Shown here one piece after another: positions 18,735 through 27,743 of a DNA stretch of 64,000 nucleotides. The notes under the pieces were generated by a model that was not told the DNA's origin, ran no database searches, and worked only from the letters and a program-made list of their open reading frames with translations. A program made the position numbers and the translations under genes. This DNA comes from Streptomyces lavendofoliae (GTDB lineage: Bacteria; Actinomycetota; Actinomycetes; Streptomycetales; Streptomycetaceae). The stretch is from the NCBI RefSeq assembly GCF_014649735.1, contig NZ_BMTP01000008.1:62001-126000 (forward strand), read 5' to 3'. Positions within the stretch are counted from its first letter, which is position 1, and the number at the start of each line of letters is the position of its first letter.

Positions 18735-20183
18735 ATGTCCCACGCATCCGAGACCGAGGGCGCGATAGAGACCCGCGGTCTCGAGCCCGTCCCCGACGCC
18801 GAACGCACCGGTCACCTGCGGGAGCTGTTCCCCACCTGGGTCGCGGCGAACATCAGTGTGCTGCTGCTCACCATGGGCGCCGGCCTCGTCGTCTCCAACG
18901 GCCTGAACTTCTGGCAGGTGCTGACCGTCGCGATCGCCGCGCCGGTCCTCTCGTACGGGATCGTGGGGCTGGTCTCGATCGCGGGCAAGCGCGGCGGCTC
19001 ACCCGGCATGGCGCTGTCCCGCGCGGTGTTCGGGCAGCGCGGGAACCTCTTCCCCGGGACGCTGATCTGGGTGGCCCGCTGGGGCTGGGAGACGATCAAC
19101 GCGGTGACGGGTGCGTACGCCGTGCTCACCGTCCTGGACCTGCTCTTCGGCATCGGGAGCAGCACCCCGCTGATCGTCGTCACGCTGGTGCTGTTCGTCT
19201 CGGCGACCTTCCTGGTGTCGGGTCTGGGCATCAACGCCCTTCGGGTGTGCAGCACCTGGTCGACGTACCTCTTCGGCGCCTTCTCCGTGCTCGTCCTGGT
19301 GTACCTGGTCGCCGGGACGGACTGGAGCGCGGTCTTCGCCCGCCCGGCCGGTTCGACGGCGATGATGATCGCGGGCATCGGCACGATCGCGGCGGGCGGC
19401 ATCAGCTGGGTGCCCTCCGGGCCGGACTTCACCCGCTATCTGCCCCGCACGGTCTCGTCGGGGGCGGTGGTGGCGTCCACCGTCGGCGGTGCCGGGATCG
19501 TCGTCCTGCCGATGGTGCTGATGGGGGCGGTCATGGCGGTGTCGACGCCGAGCCTGGCGTCCGCGCAGGACCCGGTGTCGTTCATCGGCGAGCTGCTGCC
19601 GACGTGGATCTCGGTTCCGTACCTGGTCATCGCGCTGATCGGGATGCTGCTGATCAACTCGATGTCGATGTACTCGGCCGGCTTCACCGCGCAGACGCTC
19701 GGCATCACGGTGCCGCGCGCGTGGGCGGTGAGCGTGAACGCCGTGATCTCACTGGTCTTCGGCTTCCTGCTCATGGTGGTGGCCACCAGCTTCATCGGCT
19801 CGTTCATCTCGTTCCTGACGCTGCTGGCGGTGGCGTTCTCGGCCTGGATCGGCGTCTTCGGCGTCGACATGACGCGCCGCAGGTCCTACGACGCCGAGGC
19901 GCTGATGGACACCACCCGCACCAGCGCCTACTGGTACCGGGGCGGTTTCGCGTGGCAGGCGATGACGGCGTGGGGCGTGGCGCTGATGGTGGGCCTGCTG
20001 TTCACGAAGGTCGACTGGTTCGCCGGACCGCTCGCCGGCTCGTGGGTGGGCGCGAACGGGCTGGGCTGGCTGGTGACCATCGTGGTGGCGGCCACTCTGT
20101 ACGCCGTGCTGCCGCGTACGCCGGGGAAGGCGGCGGACGACGGTTCCGAGCCCGGTTCGGTGTCGGTCACCGCCTGCGTCTGA
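18735..20183 (+). CDS. codB: Cytosine/purine permease, NCS1 family (CodB-like)
   Basis: A 482-residue membrane protein with about twelve predicted helices. The N-terminus ELFPTWVAANISVLLLTMGA and the segment SIAGKRGGSPGMALSRAVFG are typical of NCS1 cytosine permeases; WVPSGPDFTRYLPR is another family signature. It should import cytosine or a related nucleobase with H+ or Na+. No cytosine deaminase gene is adjacent, so the substrate is inferred from family only. GGAG lies eight bases before the ATG. Confidence 0.85.
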   Translation: MSHASETEGAIETRGLEPVPDAERTGHLRELFPTWVAANISVLLLTMGAGLVVSNGLNFWQVLTVAIAAPVLSYGIVGLVSIAGKRGGSPGMALSRAVFGQRGNLFPGTLIWVARWGWETINAVTGAYAVLTVLDLLFGIGSSTPLIVVTLVLFVSATFLVSGLGINALRVCSTWSTYLFGAFSVLVLVYLVAGTDWSAVFARPAGSTAMMIAGIGTIAAGGISWVPSGPDFTRYLPRTVSSGAVVASTVGGAGIVVLPMVLMGAVMAVSTPSLASAQDPVSFIGELLPTWISVPYLVIALIGMLLINSMSMYSAGFTAQTLGITVPRAWAVSVNAVISLVFGFLLMVVATSFIGSFISFLTLLAVAFSAWIGVFGVDMTRRRSYDAEALMDTTRTSAYWYRGGFAWQAMTAWGVALMVGLLFTKVDWFAGPLAGSWVGANGLGWLVTIVVAATLYAVLPRTPGKAADDGSEPGSVSVTACV

Positions 20184-20212
20184 CGCGGGAGCCGTACAGG
20201 CAGCAGGAAAAC

Positions 20213-20252
20213 GGAACCGCCCCGGCTCACGCGGTGAGCCGGGGCGGTTTCC
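20213..20252. terminator. Bidirectional terminator between codB and glcP
   Basis: A long stem, AACCGCCCCGGCTCAC pairing with GTGAGCCGGGGCGGTT, loop GCG, flanked by A-rich bases on the left and TTT on the right. It lies between convergent stops and so can serve both genes. Confidence 0.85.
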
Positions 20253-20277
20253 TGTCCGAGGAGAGGGGCAGCGGGGA

Positions 20278-21696
20278 TTAGCCCATCTCCTCCAACGCCT
20301 TGCCCTTGGTCTCCTTCACGTACTTGAGCACGAAGGGGATGGAGAGCACGGCGAAGACCGTGTAGATGACGTACGTCCCGGAGAGGTTCCAGTCCGCCAG
20401 GGACGGGAAGCTCGCGGTGATGGCCCAGTTGGCGATCCATTGCGCGGAGGCGGCGACGCCGAGCGCGGCGGCGCGGATCCGGTTGGGGAACATCTCGCCG
20501 AGGAACACCCAGACCACCACGCCCCACGAGAGGGCGAAGAAGAGTACGAAGAGGTGGGCGGCGACCAGGGCGACGACACCCTGGGTCTCGGGCAGCTTGC
20601 CGTCGACGAGGTCGGCGGAGAAGGCCCACGCCTCGAGGGCGAGGGAGATCGCCATGCCCGCGGAGCCGACGAGGGCGAGCGGCCGGCGGCCGACCCGGTC
20701 CACCAGGACCATCGCGATCACGGTGCCGATGATGTTGATGATCGACGTGGTGAACGAGTAGAAGAACGAGCTCGACGGGTTGATGCCGACCGACTGCCAC
20801 AGCGTCGAGGAGTAGTAGAACGCGACGTTGATGCCGACGAGCTGCTGGAAGACGGACAGGCCGATGCCCACCCAGACGATCGGCAGGAAGCCGAAGCGGC
20901 TGCCGAGCAGGTCACGGAAGGTCGACTTGTGCTCGCGGTGCATGGCGGTCTCGATCTCCCGGACGCGCGCGTCCAGGTCGACGCCCTTGCCCTCGACCTC
21001 GGAGAGGACCTCCTTGGCCCTGTCCTTGCGGCCGACGGAGATGAGGAAGCGGGGCGACTCGGGGATCGCGAAGGAGAGCAGGCCGTAGAGCATGGCCGGG
21101 ATCACCATGACGCCGAGCATCCACTGCCAGGCCTCCAGGCCGCCGATCTCACCGCGCTGGTCACCGTCGGCCATGTTGAGGATGGCCCAGTTGACCAGCT
21201 GGGAGACGGCGATGCCCACGACGATGGCGGCCTGCTGGAAGGAGCCGAGCCGGCCGCGGTAGGCCGCGGGGGCGACCTCGGCGATGTAGGCGGGGCCGAT
21301 CACCGAGGCCATACCGATGGCGAAGCCACCGACCACGCGCCACATGGCGAGGTCCCAGAGGGCGAACGGCAGGGCCGATCCGACGGCGCTGACGGTGAAG
21401 AGGACGGCGGCGATCTGCATACAGCGGATGCGGCCGATGCGGTCCGCGATGCGGCCGGCGGTCGCGGCACCGATGGCACAGCCGATCAGCGCGATGGCGA
21501 TCACCTGGGCCAGGGTCCCGGAGCCGATGTCGTACCGGTCGCGGATGGCTTCGACGGCACCGTTGATCACGGAGCTGTCGTAGCCGAAGAGGAATCCGCC
21601 CATCGCGGCCGCGGCCGTGATGAAGATGACATGGCCGAGGTGATCGGGGTGGGCCTCTCGGGCCCCCGACGCCGGCGGCTTCGCTGTGCTGGTCAC
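20278..21696 (-). CDS. glcP: Glucose permease GlcP (MFS sugar porter)
   Basis: A 472-residue major facilitator sugar porter with twelve helices. Signatures: GGFLFGYDSSVINGAV in helix 1, GRIADRIGRIRCMQIA in loop 2-3, PESPRFLISVGR before the central loop, QQLVGINVAFYYSSTLW in helix 7, VDRVGRRPLALVG in loop 8-9 and YVKETKGKALEEM at the C-terminus. In S. coelicolor glcP1 lies at the same place beside smc and is the main glucose uptake system, so the assignment uses both sequence and synteny. The GTG start has AGGAG seven bases upstream. Its upstream region holds nested palindromes (separate entry). Confidence 0.9.
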   Translation of the reverse strand: MTSTAKPPASGAREAHPDHLGHVIFITAAAAMGGFLFGYDSSVINGAVEAIRDRYDIGSGTLAQVIAIALIGCAIGAATAGRIADRIGRIRCMQIAAVLFTVSAVGSALPFALWDLAMWRVVGGFAIGMASVIGPAYIAEVAPAAYRGRLGSFQQAAIVVGIAVSQLVNWAILNMADGDQRGEIGGLEAWQWMLGVMVIPAMLYGLLSFAIPESPRFLISVGRKDRAKEVLSEVEGKGVDLDARVREIETAMHREHKSTFRDLLGSRFGFLPIVWVGIGLSVFQQLVGINVAFYYSSTLWQSVGINPSSSFFYSFTTSIINIIGTVIAMVLVDRVGRRPLALVGSAGMAISLALEAWAFSADLVDGKLPETQGVVALVAAHLFVLFFALSWGVVVWVFLGEMFPNRIRAAALGVAASAQWIANWAITASFPSLADWNLSGTYVIYTVFAVLSIPFVLKYVKETKGKALEEMG

Positions 21697-21776
21697 GTGA
21701 ACTCCTGGTACCCGGCGCCGTCGCCGGGCATGGGGGGCGAGCCCTTCCAGTGGCGCACAACTTCACGCCGCCCACC

Positions 21777-21819
21777 ACTTGAAGGTAAAAGCAACGTTGC
21801 AGAGACTATGCCTTCAAGT
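21777..21819 (-). promoter_or_regulatory. Nested palindromes upstream of glcP (candidate operator)
   Basis: A perfect 9-bp inverted repeat, ACTTGAAGG (21777-21785) and CCTTCAAGT (21811-21819), encloses the 10-bp palindrome GCAACGTTGC (21791-21800), whose central CG is typical of LacI-family operators. A third ACTTGAAG copy is at 21882-21889. This lies 80-120 bases before the glcP start in an unusually AT-rich patch. The regulator is unknown. Confidence 0.55.
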
Positions 21820-21913
21820 TTCGAAGTCAAGAGTCGGAGGTCTGTGAATCTGAGCGCACGGCGTGTCGACTTGCATTCAGGACTTGAAGAGACTTCTCAG
21901 GCAGAGGACACGC

Positions 21914-24900
21914 TCAGCGGAGGCGCTGGCTGATCACCTTCGAGACGCCGTCCCCTTGCATGGACACCCCGTAGAGCGCGTCCGCGACCTCCATGGTCCG
22001 CTTCTGGTGCGTGATCACGATCAGCTGGGAGCTCTCCTGGAGCTCCTGCATGATCCTGATGAGCCGCTGGAGGTTGGTGTCGTCCAGCGCCGCCTCGACC
22101 TCGTCCATCACATAGAACGGACTCGGCCGCGCCTTGAAGATCGACACCAGCAGGGCGACGGCCGTCAGGGACCGTTCACCGCCCGACAGCAGCGACAGCC
22201 GCTTGACCTTCTTGCCCGGCGGACGGGCCTCGACGTCCACACCCGTGGTGAGCATGTGGTCGGGATCGGTCAGGACGAGCCGCCCCTCACCACCCGGGAA
22301 GAGCCGGGAGAAGACTCCCTCGAACTCCCGGGCCGTGTCCCGGTACGCCTCCGTGAAGACCTGCTCGACGCGCTCGTCCACCTCCTTCACCACCTGAAGC
22401 AGGTCGGCCCGCGTCTTCTTCAGGTCTTCGAGCTGCTCGGAGAGGAACTGGTGGCGTTCCTCCAGCGCCGCGAACTCCTCCAGCGCCAGCGGATTCACCT
22501 TCCCGAGCTGTTGGTACGCCCGTTCGGCCGACTTCAGCCGTTTCTCCTGTTCGGCGCGGACGAAACGTCCCGGCTGGTTGCGCGGGTGCTCCGGGTCATC
22601 GGGGAGCTCCTCCCCCTCGGCGGGCGGCGACGGCGGAACGGGCTGGTCCGGCCCGTACTCGGCCACCAGGACGGCCGGCTCGACGCCCAACTCCTCCAGC
22701 GCCCTGGTCTCCAGCTGCTCGATGCGCAGTCGCTTCTCGGCTCCCAGCACCTCGCCCCGGTGCACCGAGTCGGTGAGCTTGTCCAGCTCGCCCTTCAGGT
22801 CCCGGCCCCGGGCCCTGGCCTCCGCCAGGCCCCGCTCGCGCGCCGCCTTGGCGCCCTCGGCGGCGGTCCGCTCCCGGTCCGCCCGCCCCAGGGACACCTC
22901 GACGTGCGCGAGGAGCTGACGGGCCCCGGACGCGACGGCGGCGGCGACCTCCGCCTCGTGACGCAGCCGGGCGCGGCGCCGCTCCGCACGCGCGCGTGCC
23001 TCCCGTTCGGCGCGGGCGGCCCGGTCGAGTCCCTCGGCGCGGCCCGCCAGCCCCTTGACCCGCTCCTCGTGGGTACGGAGCTGGAGGCGGGCCTCCATCT
23101 CGGTCTGCCGGGCGTTGGCGCCGTCGGCGGCCAGCCGGTCCCGCGCGGAGGTGTCGGGCTCCTCGTCCCCGTCCCCGGAGGGGGCCGCCTCCTGGGCGAC
23201 GAGCAGCCGCTCGGCCAGCTCCTCGGCCTCCTCGGTGGCCCGCTCCAGCGCCTCCTGGGCACGGGCGGCGGCCGCTGCGGTCCGCTCCGCCTCCCCCGCC
23301 GCGCCGCGCGCCTGCCCGGCGAGCCGCCCGAGCGCCTGCGCGACGGACGACTTCTCCCGGTCGGCCGCCCGGCGCCGGTCCGCCAGCTCCTCGACCCGGG
23401 CGGCGCGGGTACGGCGGCGCTCCGTGGCCTCCCGCTGCGCCGCCGCCAGCTCCTCGCACCGCACGGCCAGCCCGGCCAGCCCGGCGGCGGCCTCGTCGAC
23501 GGACGCCTGCACCTCCAGGAGGCTGGGCGCCCCGGCCGATCCGCCCTGCGCGAAGTGTGCCCCGAGGACGTCCCCCTCGGCGGTGACGGCGACCAGCCCG
23601 GGGCGGGCGTACACCAGGTCCTCGGCGTCCTCCAGGGTCGCGACGACCACGACGTCGCGCAGCAGGCGCCGCACGGCGGGCATCAGCTCCTCGGGCCCGC
23701 GCACCAGGTCGACGGCGTACGTCAGGCCCGCCTCGCGGTACCGGTCCGGGGCACCGCCCGGTAGCCCGGCCTCACCGTCCCGGTAATGGTCCCGGGGGCC
23801 GTCCGGCGGCCCGGCTCGGCGGCCGCTGCCCGGGGAGCCGTCCGGCAGGCCCCCCAGCAGCAGGGCCGCGCGCCCCGCGTCCTGCTTGCGCAGCAGCCGG
23901 ATCGCCTCGGCGGCCGTGGCCGGGTCGCGCACCGCGACCGCGTCCGCGGCGGCGCCCAGGGCGGCGGCCACCGGCACCTCGTACCCGGGCGTCACGGCGA
24001 GCAGCTCGGCGGCCGGGCCCAGCAGGCCGCCGAGGCCGTCGGCCGCGCCCAGCAGGGCGCCCGTCCCGTCCTTGCGGCGCAGCCCCAGCGCCAGCGCGTC
24101 GTGGCGCGCGGCGAGCGCGGCCCGCTCGCGCTCCGCCGCGGTGGCGGCCTCCCGGGCGGCGCCGAGGGCGGTCTCCGCGTCCGCCAGCTCCCGCTTCGCC
24201 TCCTCGTGCAGGCCGGCCAGCTCGGCGTCTCCGGCGTCCAGCCGGTCGACCTCCGCCTTGAGCGTCTCGTACTCCTCCTGCGCGGCGACCGCCCTCTCGT
24301 GCGCCTCGTCGCGGGCGGCGGCCAGCCGGTCGATCTCGGCCTGCGCGGAGGCGGCGCGGGAGCGGGCCGCGCCCACCTGTCCGCTCAGCCGGGCCAGCCC
24401 CTCGCGACGGTCGGCGATCGCCCGCGCCGCGTCCTTCAGCCGGCGCTCCTCCACGGCCAGCTCCCGCTCCAGCTCGGCGCGGTGCCCGACGGTGTCCTCC
24501 AGCGCCCGCCGGGCCGCCTCCAGCGCGGCCTCCAGCTCCGCCTCCTGCTCGCGGATCCGGGCGGCCTCCCGCTCCAGGTCCTCGGGGTCGCGACCGCGCC
24601 GTTCCTCGACCGGAGGGGCGGTGGCGCTCTTCACACGGGCGTCGGCCAGCGAGATGGTGCCGCGCACCCGCTCGGCCAGCTGGGACAGCTCGTACCAGGT
24701 CTGCTGGGCGCGCTGGAGCCGGGGCGCGAGGCGCCGCACCTCGTCCTCCAGCTCCGCCTCCCGCCCGAGCGCCGCCTTCAGCTCGGCCTCCGCCCGATCC
24801 TTGCGCTCCTTGAGCGCGGCCTCGTCGGCGATCTCGGCCTTCAGCGCCTGCTGGAGGCGTACGAGGTCGTCGGCGAGCAGCCGGAGGCGGGCGTCGCGCA

Positions 24901-25564
24901 GGTCCGCCTGGATGACGGCGGCCCGCCGCGCGACGGCGGCCTGCCGGCCGAGCGGCTTGAGCTGGCGGCGCAGCTCGTCGGTGAGGTCCTGGACGCGGGC
25001 GAGGTTGGCCTGCATCGCGTCCAGCTTCCGCAGCGCCTTCTCTTTGCGCTTGCGGTGCTTGAGGACGCCGGCGGCCTCCTCGATGAACGCCCGGCGGCCC
25101 GTCGGATCGGCGTGCAGGACGGAGTCGAGCTGCCCCTGCCCGACGATGACGTGCATCTCCCGGCCGATGCCGGAGTCGCTGAGGAGGTCCTGGATGTCCA
25201 GGAGACGGCAGGTGTCGCCGTTGATCTGGTACTCGCTGCTGCCGCCCCGGAACATGATCCGCGTGATGGTGACTTCGGCGTAGTCGATGGGCAGCGCGCC
25301 GTCGGAGTTGTCGATGGTGAGGGAGACCTCGGCGCGGCCGAGCGGCGGGCGCCCGGTCGTCCCGGCGAAGATGACGTCCTCCATCTTCCCGCCGCGCAGC
25401 GACTTGGCTCCCTGTTCACCCATGACCCAGGAGAGCGCGTCCACCACATTGGACTTGCCCGAGCCGTTCGGCCCCACCACGCACGTGATTCCCGGTTCGA
25501 ACCGGAGGGTGGTGGCGGAGGCGAACGATTTGAACCCGCGCAGGGTCAGGGCCTTGAGGTGCAC
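21914..25564 (-). CDS. smc: Chromosome segregation ATPase SMC
   Basis: A 1216-residue condensin core protein that compacts and organises the chromosome with ScpA/ScpB. N-terminal ATPase half: MHLKALTLRGFKSFA and GPNGSGKSNVVDALSWVMGE near 32; two long Glu/Ala/Arg-rich coiled coils; a hinge near 490-680; C-terminal half with LSLLSGGERSLTAVALLVSI (signature) and FYVMDEVEAALDDTN (Walker B). The hinge contains an extra Gly/Pro/Arg/Asp-rich segment near residues 583-612 that looks duplicated. The start is GTG. It is followed downstream by glcP. Confidence 0.97.
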   Translation of the reverse strand: MHLKALTLRGFKSFASATTLRFEPGITCVVGPNGSGKSNVVDALSWVMGEQGAKSLRGGKMEDVIFAGTTGRPPLGRAEVSLTIDNSDGALPIDYAEVTITRIMFRGGSSEYQINGDTCRLLDIQDLLSDSGIGREMHVIVGQGQLDSVLHADPTGRRAFIEEAAGVLKHRKRKEKALRKLDAMQANLARVQDLTDELRRQLKPLGRQAAVARRAAVIQADLRDARLRLLADDLVRLQQALKAEIADEAALKERKDRAEAELKAALGREAELEDEVRRLAPRLQRAQQTWYELSQLAERVRGTISLADARVKSATAPPVEERRGRDPEDLEREAARIREQEAELEAALEAARRALEDTVGHRAELERELAVEERRLKDAARAIADRREGLARLSGQVGAARSRAASAQAEIDRLAAARDEAHERAVAAQEEYETLKAEVDRLDAGDAELAGLHEEAKRELADAETALGAAREAATAAERERAALAARHDALALGLRRKDGTGALLGAADGLGGLLGPAAELLAVTPGYEVPVAAALGAAADAVAVRDPATAAEAIRLLRKQDAGRAALLLGGLPDGSPGSGRRAGPPDGPRDHYRDGEAGLPGGAPDRYREAGLTYAVDLVRGPEELMPAVRRLLRDVVVVATLEDAEDLVYARPGLVAVTAEGDVLGAHFAQGGSAGAPSLLEVQASVDEAAAGLAGLAVRCEELAAAQREATERRRTRAARVEELADRRRAADREKSSVAQALGRLAGQARGAAGEAERTAAAAARAQEALERATEEAEELAERLLVAQEAAPSGDGDEEPDTSARDRLAADGANARQTEMEARLQLRTHEERVKGLAGRAEGLDRAARAEREARARAERRRARLRHEAEVAAAVASGARQLLAHVEVSLGRADRERTAAEGAKAARERGLAEARARGRDLKGELDKLTDSVHRGEVLGAEKRLRIEQLETRALEELGVEPAVLVAEYGPDQPVPPSPPAEGEELPDDPEHPRNQPGRFVRAEQEKRLKSAERAYQQLGKVNPLALEEFAALEERHQFLSEQLEDLKKTRADLLQVVKEVDERVEQVFTEAYRDTAREFEGVFSRLFPGGEGRLVLTDPDHMLTTGVDVEARPPGKKVKRLSLLSGGERSLTAVALLVSIFKARPSPFYVMDEVEAALDDTNLQRLIRIMQELQESSQLIVITHQKRTMEVADALYGVSMQGDGVSKVISQRLR

Positions 25565-25674
25565 GCCCCCGGACTCTACCTGCCGCTTCTCGTTTGACCG
25601 GTGAATGCGCAGGGCAGATCAGAGGTCAAGGATCAGTGAAACGCCGGTGACGGCGGGGGGAAGGGAAAAGAAAG

Positions 25675-25696
25675 AAGGGACGCCGAAGCGTCCCTT
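25675..25696 (-). terminator. Intrinsic terminator after the small coiled-coil gene
   Basis: On the minus strand AAGGGACGC, loop TTCG, GCGTCCCTT, followed by the T-rich run CTTTCTTTTCCC. A textbook rho-independent terminator, rare in this GC-rich sequence. Confidence 0.88.
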
Positions 25697-25774
25697 GCAT
25701 ATCTCGCGAGAGTGTTTCTCACCCTGCCCGATACCGTGAGGTGCCGATACGGGCCTTGCCGACGAGGGCTGGGA

Positions 25775-25987
25775 TCAGGTGAGCGCAGGCTCCGCCTTGG
25801 GTACGTCGATGTCGATGCCGTCGAGCAGCGACTCGCTGTGAGCGGCGGCCGCGTTCAGCGCGTCGTTCTCGGACTGAATCCGTACGAGCTCGGACTCGAG
25901 GTCCTGGACGCGCTGCTGCAACCGTCGCATCTCGGCGAGAAGTCGCGGGTCGGAACCGCCGACATAACCGAGAAGCGCCTTTGCCAT
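25775..25987 (-). CDS. Small conserved coiled-coil protein, function unknown
   Basis: Seventy residues. After MAKALLGYVGGSDPRLLAEM there is a strong heptad pattern (RRLQQRVQDLESELVRIQSE) predicted to form a short coiled coil, then an acidic C-terminus (LLDGIDIDVPKAEPALT). The ATG at 25987 is supported by GGAGG about 12 bases upstream; the upstream in-frame extension is unlike the rest. It has its own intrinsic terminator, so it is probably a monocistronic, well-expressed gene. No function is recognised; it is widespread in Streptomyces as far as I recall. Confidence 0.8.
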   Translation of the reverse strand: MAKALLGYVGGSDPRLLAEMRRLQQRVQDLESELVRIQSENDALNAAAAHSESLLDGIDIDVPKAEPALT

Positions 25988-26413
25988 GACTTTTGGTCCT
26001 CCACAATGAGTGACCGACCGAAGCGGTGTGGGTCGTGAGGGATTTCGCACCCGCGGTGTCCGGCAGTGCTTGGTGCCGCTGCGGTTCTCACTGCCAAACA
26101 GCCAGGGTGCGCGGGGCTTCCAGAGTCTCACCAAAAAGTTTGACGGTCAACACGATCACGCCCCGCATCAAGGGGCAACCGGGGGGCGTGCGGCCGCGAA
26201 CCGTGCGGCGGCGCCTCTCACTGCGGTGCCCAGGGGCGTTCCGGGCGATCCTCGAAGGGCCGTGCGGGCCTGTGGATCATCCTTACCCGCGCAGCCTGGC
26301 ACGCCGAGCGATTCTTGGCAACCACCAGGTCGTTTCCGCCCTGTGCACATGCCCGCGGCAGCTCTGCCGGGCGCCCGACGCCCCCGCGGGGGCCGGCGCC
26401 GGCGACGAGACCG
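25988..26413. other. Gene-free region between acyP and the coiled-coil gene
   Basis: About 425 bases that should contain the promoter of the leftward coiled-coil gene. The palindrome TTGACGGTCAA (26140-26150) is notable; read leftward it supplies TTGACC, a good -35, but the expected -10 region (around GACTCT) is poor. No protein-coding frame here has a plausible start or similarity. Confidence 0.45.
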
Positions 26414-26695
26414 TCAGCGGATCGCGAAGCCGTCGTAGCCACCGCGCGGGGTGCCCCATATCTCCGTGACTCCGTCGACGCGCCCGGGTGTGTCGCCCGA
26501 GCGGAGCCACTCCAGCAAACGGTGGCAATTCTCACTCGTCCCCTCGGCCACCACCTGCACCCGGCCGTCGTCCAGATTCAGGGCGAAACCGGTGAGTCCT
26601 CCGATCTCCAGAGCATTCGCCCTGGTGAACCAGCGGAAGCCCACTCCCTGTACTCGGCCGCGTACCCAGGCGGTGAGCCGTACGTCTTCGTTCAT
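26414..26695 (-). CDS. acyP: Acylphosphatase
   Basis: A 93-residue enzyme that hydrolyses acyl phosphates. The signature VRGRVQGVGFRWFTRANA contains the phosphate-binding loop and catalytic Arg, and GGLTGFALNLDDGRVQVVAE holds the expected Asn. The usual GWVRN motif is replaced by GFALN, which keeps the Asn. It is monocistronic as far as can be seen and divergent from the CAP-domain gene. No strong ribosome binding site precedes the ATG. Confidence 0.92.
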   Translation of the reverse strand: MNEDVRLTAWVRGRVQGVGFRWFTRANALEIGGLTGFALNLDDGRVQVVAEGTSENCHRLLEWLRSGDTPGRVDGVTEIWGTPRGGYDGFAIR

Positions 26696-26846
26696 GGCTG
26701 CACGCTAACCGGCCAATTGCACTCGGAGCACTTCTCCCCCATGCGTCATGGCGTACAGTCCCGACGAAATGAGCCTCACCCGTTCGGACGAGTGACCGAA
26801 TGTCGCCGGTGCGCGGACGGGACGTCGAAGCAGGAAGGCACAGGAG

Positions 26847-27713
26847 ATGGGACGCCACCGGAAGAATCGGGCCGTGGTGCCCGTACGCACCGGGCTGCTC
26901 GGCGCTTCCGCCGCGATGGCGGTGGGCGCCGTCGCCGTGGCCTCCGGCCTGCTGCCCGGTGGCGACACCTTCACCATCGGTGGCAGCGGCGCGGGCGAGC
27001 GCGTACACGCCGGGGGCGCCCCCGAGCTGAACACGCAAGGCGGCTCCAGCGCCACGCCCGGACTTCCCTCCACCGCCACCGGCCGCAGCCCCCAGGGGAC
27101 GCCGCCGCCGACCGGTTCCCCCTCGCCCCGGCCGTCCGCGCCGTCCTCCTCCGCGCCGCCGAAGCGGACGGAGGCCCCGGCGCCGCGGGAGACCGCGACC
27201 GGCAGCGCGACACCCGCGCGCACGGCGACACCCGCGCCCGAGCGGACCGTCGAGCGGCCCGCGGCCCCCATGCCGCCCTCCGTGCCGTCCGCCGCCCCGT
27301 CCACGGCCGCCGCCGCCGCCGCGGGCAACGGCCGGGAGGCGGCCGCCGAGGCCGCGGTGCTCGCCCTGGTCAACGCGGAGCGCGCCAAGGCGGGCTGCGG
27401 CCCGGTCCAGGCATCCCGGGGACTGTCGGCCCTGGCCGGCGCGTACAGCGAGGACATGGCGCGGCGCGGCTTCTTCTCGCACACCGACCCCGACGGGGCG
27501 TCGCCCTGGGACCGTGCCGCCAAGGCGGGTGTGCAGGGGCTCGCCGCGGAGAACATCGCGCGCGGGCAGTCCGACGCGCAGGCCGTGATGGAGTCGTGGA
27601 TGAACAGCGACGGCCACCGCGCCAACATCCTCAACTGCGACTACACGCGGCTCGGCGTCGGCGTGCACTTCGGCGACGGCGGCCCCTGGTGGACCCAGAA
27701 CTTCGGCTTCTGA
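26847..27713 (+). CDS. Secreted CAP (SCP/PR1)-domain protein
   Basis: A 288-residue protein. A basic N-terminus (MGRHRKNRAVVPVRTG) and one hydrophobic segment (LLGASAAMAVGAVAVASGLL) act as signal peptide or anchor; a Pro/Ser/Thr-rich linker of about 110 residues follows; the C-terminal CAP domain begins near 165 (AAVLALVNAERAKAGCGPVQ), with MARRGFFSHTDPDGASPWDR, AENIARGQ and WMNSDGHRANILNCDYTRLG. Bacterial CAP proteins resemble YkwD and are extracytoplasmic; their molecular role is mostly unknown. AGGAAGG precedes the ATG. Convergent with mutM. Confidence 0.88.
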   Translation: MGRHRKNRAVVPVRTGLLGASAAMAVGAVAVASGLLPGGDTFTIGGSGAGERVHAGGAPELNTQGGSSATPGLPSTATGRSPQGTPPPTGSPSPRPSAPSSSAPPKRTEAPAPRETATGSATPARTATPAPERTVERPAAPMPPSVPSAAPSTAAAAAAGNGREAAAEAAVLALVNAERAKAGCGPVQASRGLSALAGAYSEDMARRGFFSHTDPDGASPWDRAAKAGVQGLAAENIARGQSDAQAVMESWMNSDGHRANILNCDYTRLGVGVHFGDGGPWWTQNFGF

Positions 27714-27743
27714 CCGGCGGCCCGTGCGGCTGCCCGCCCGGCG

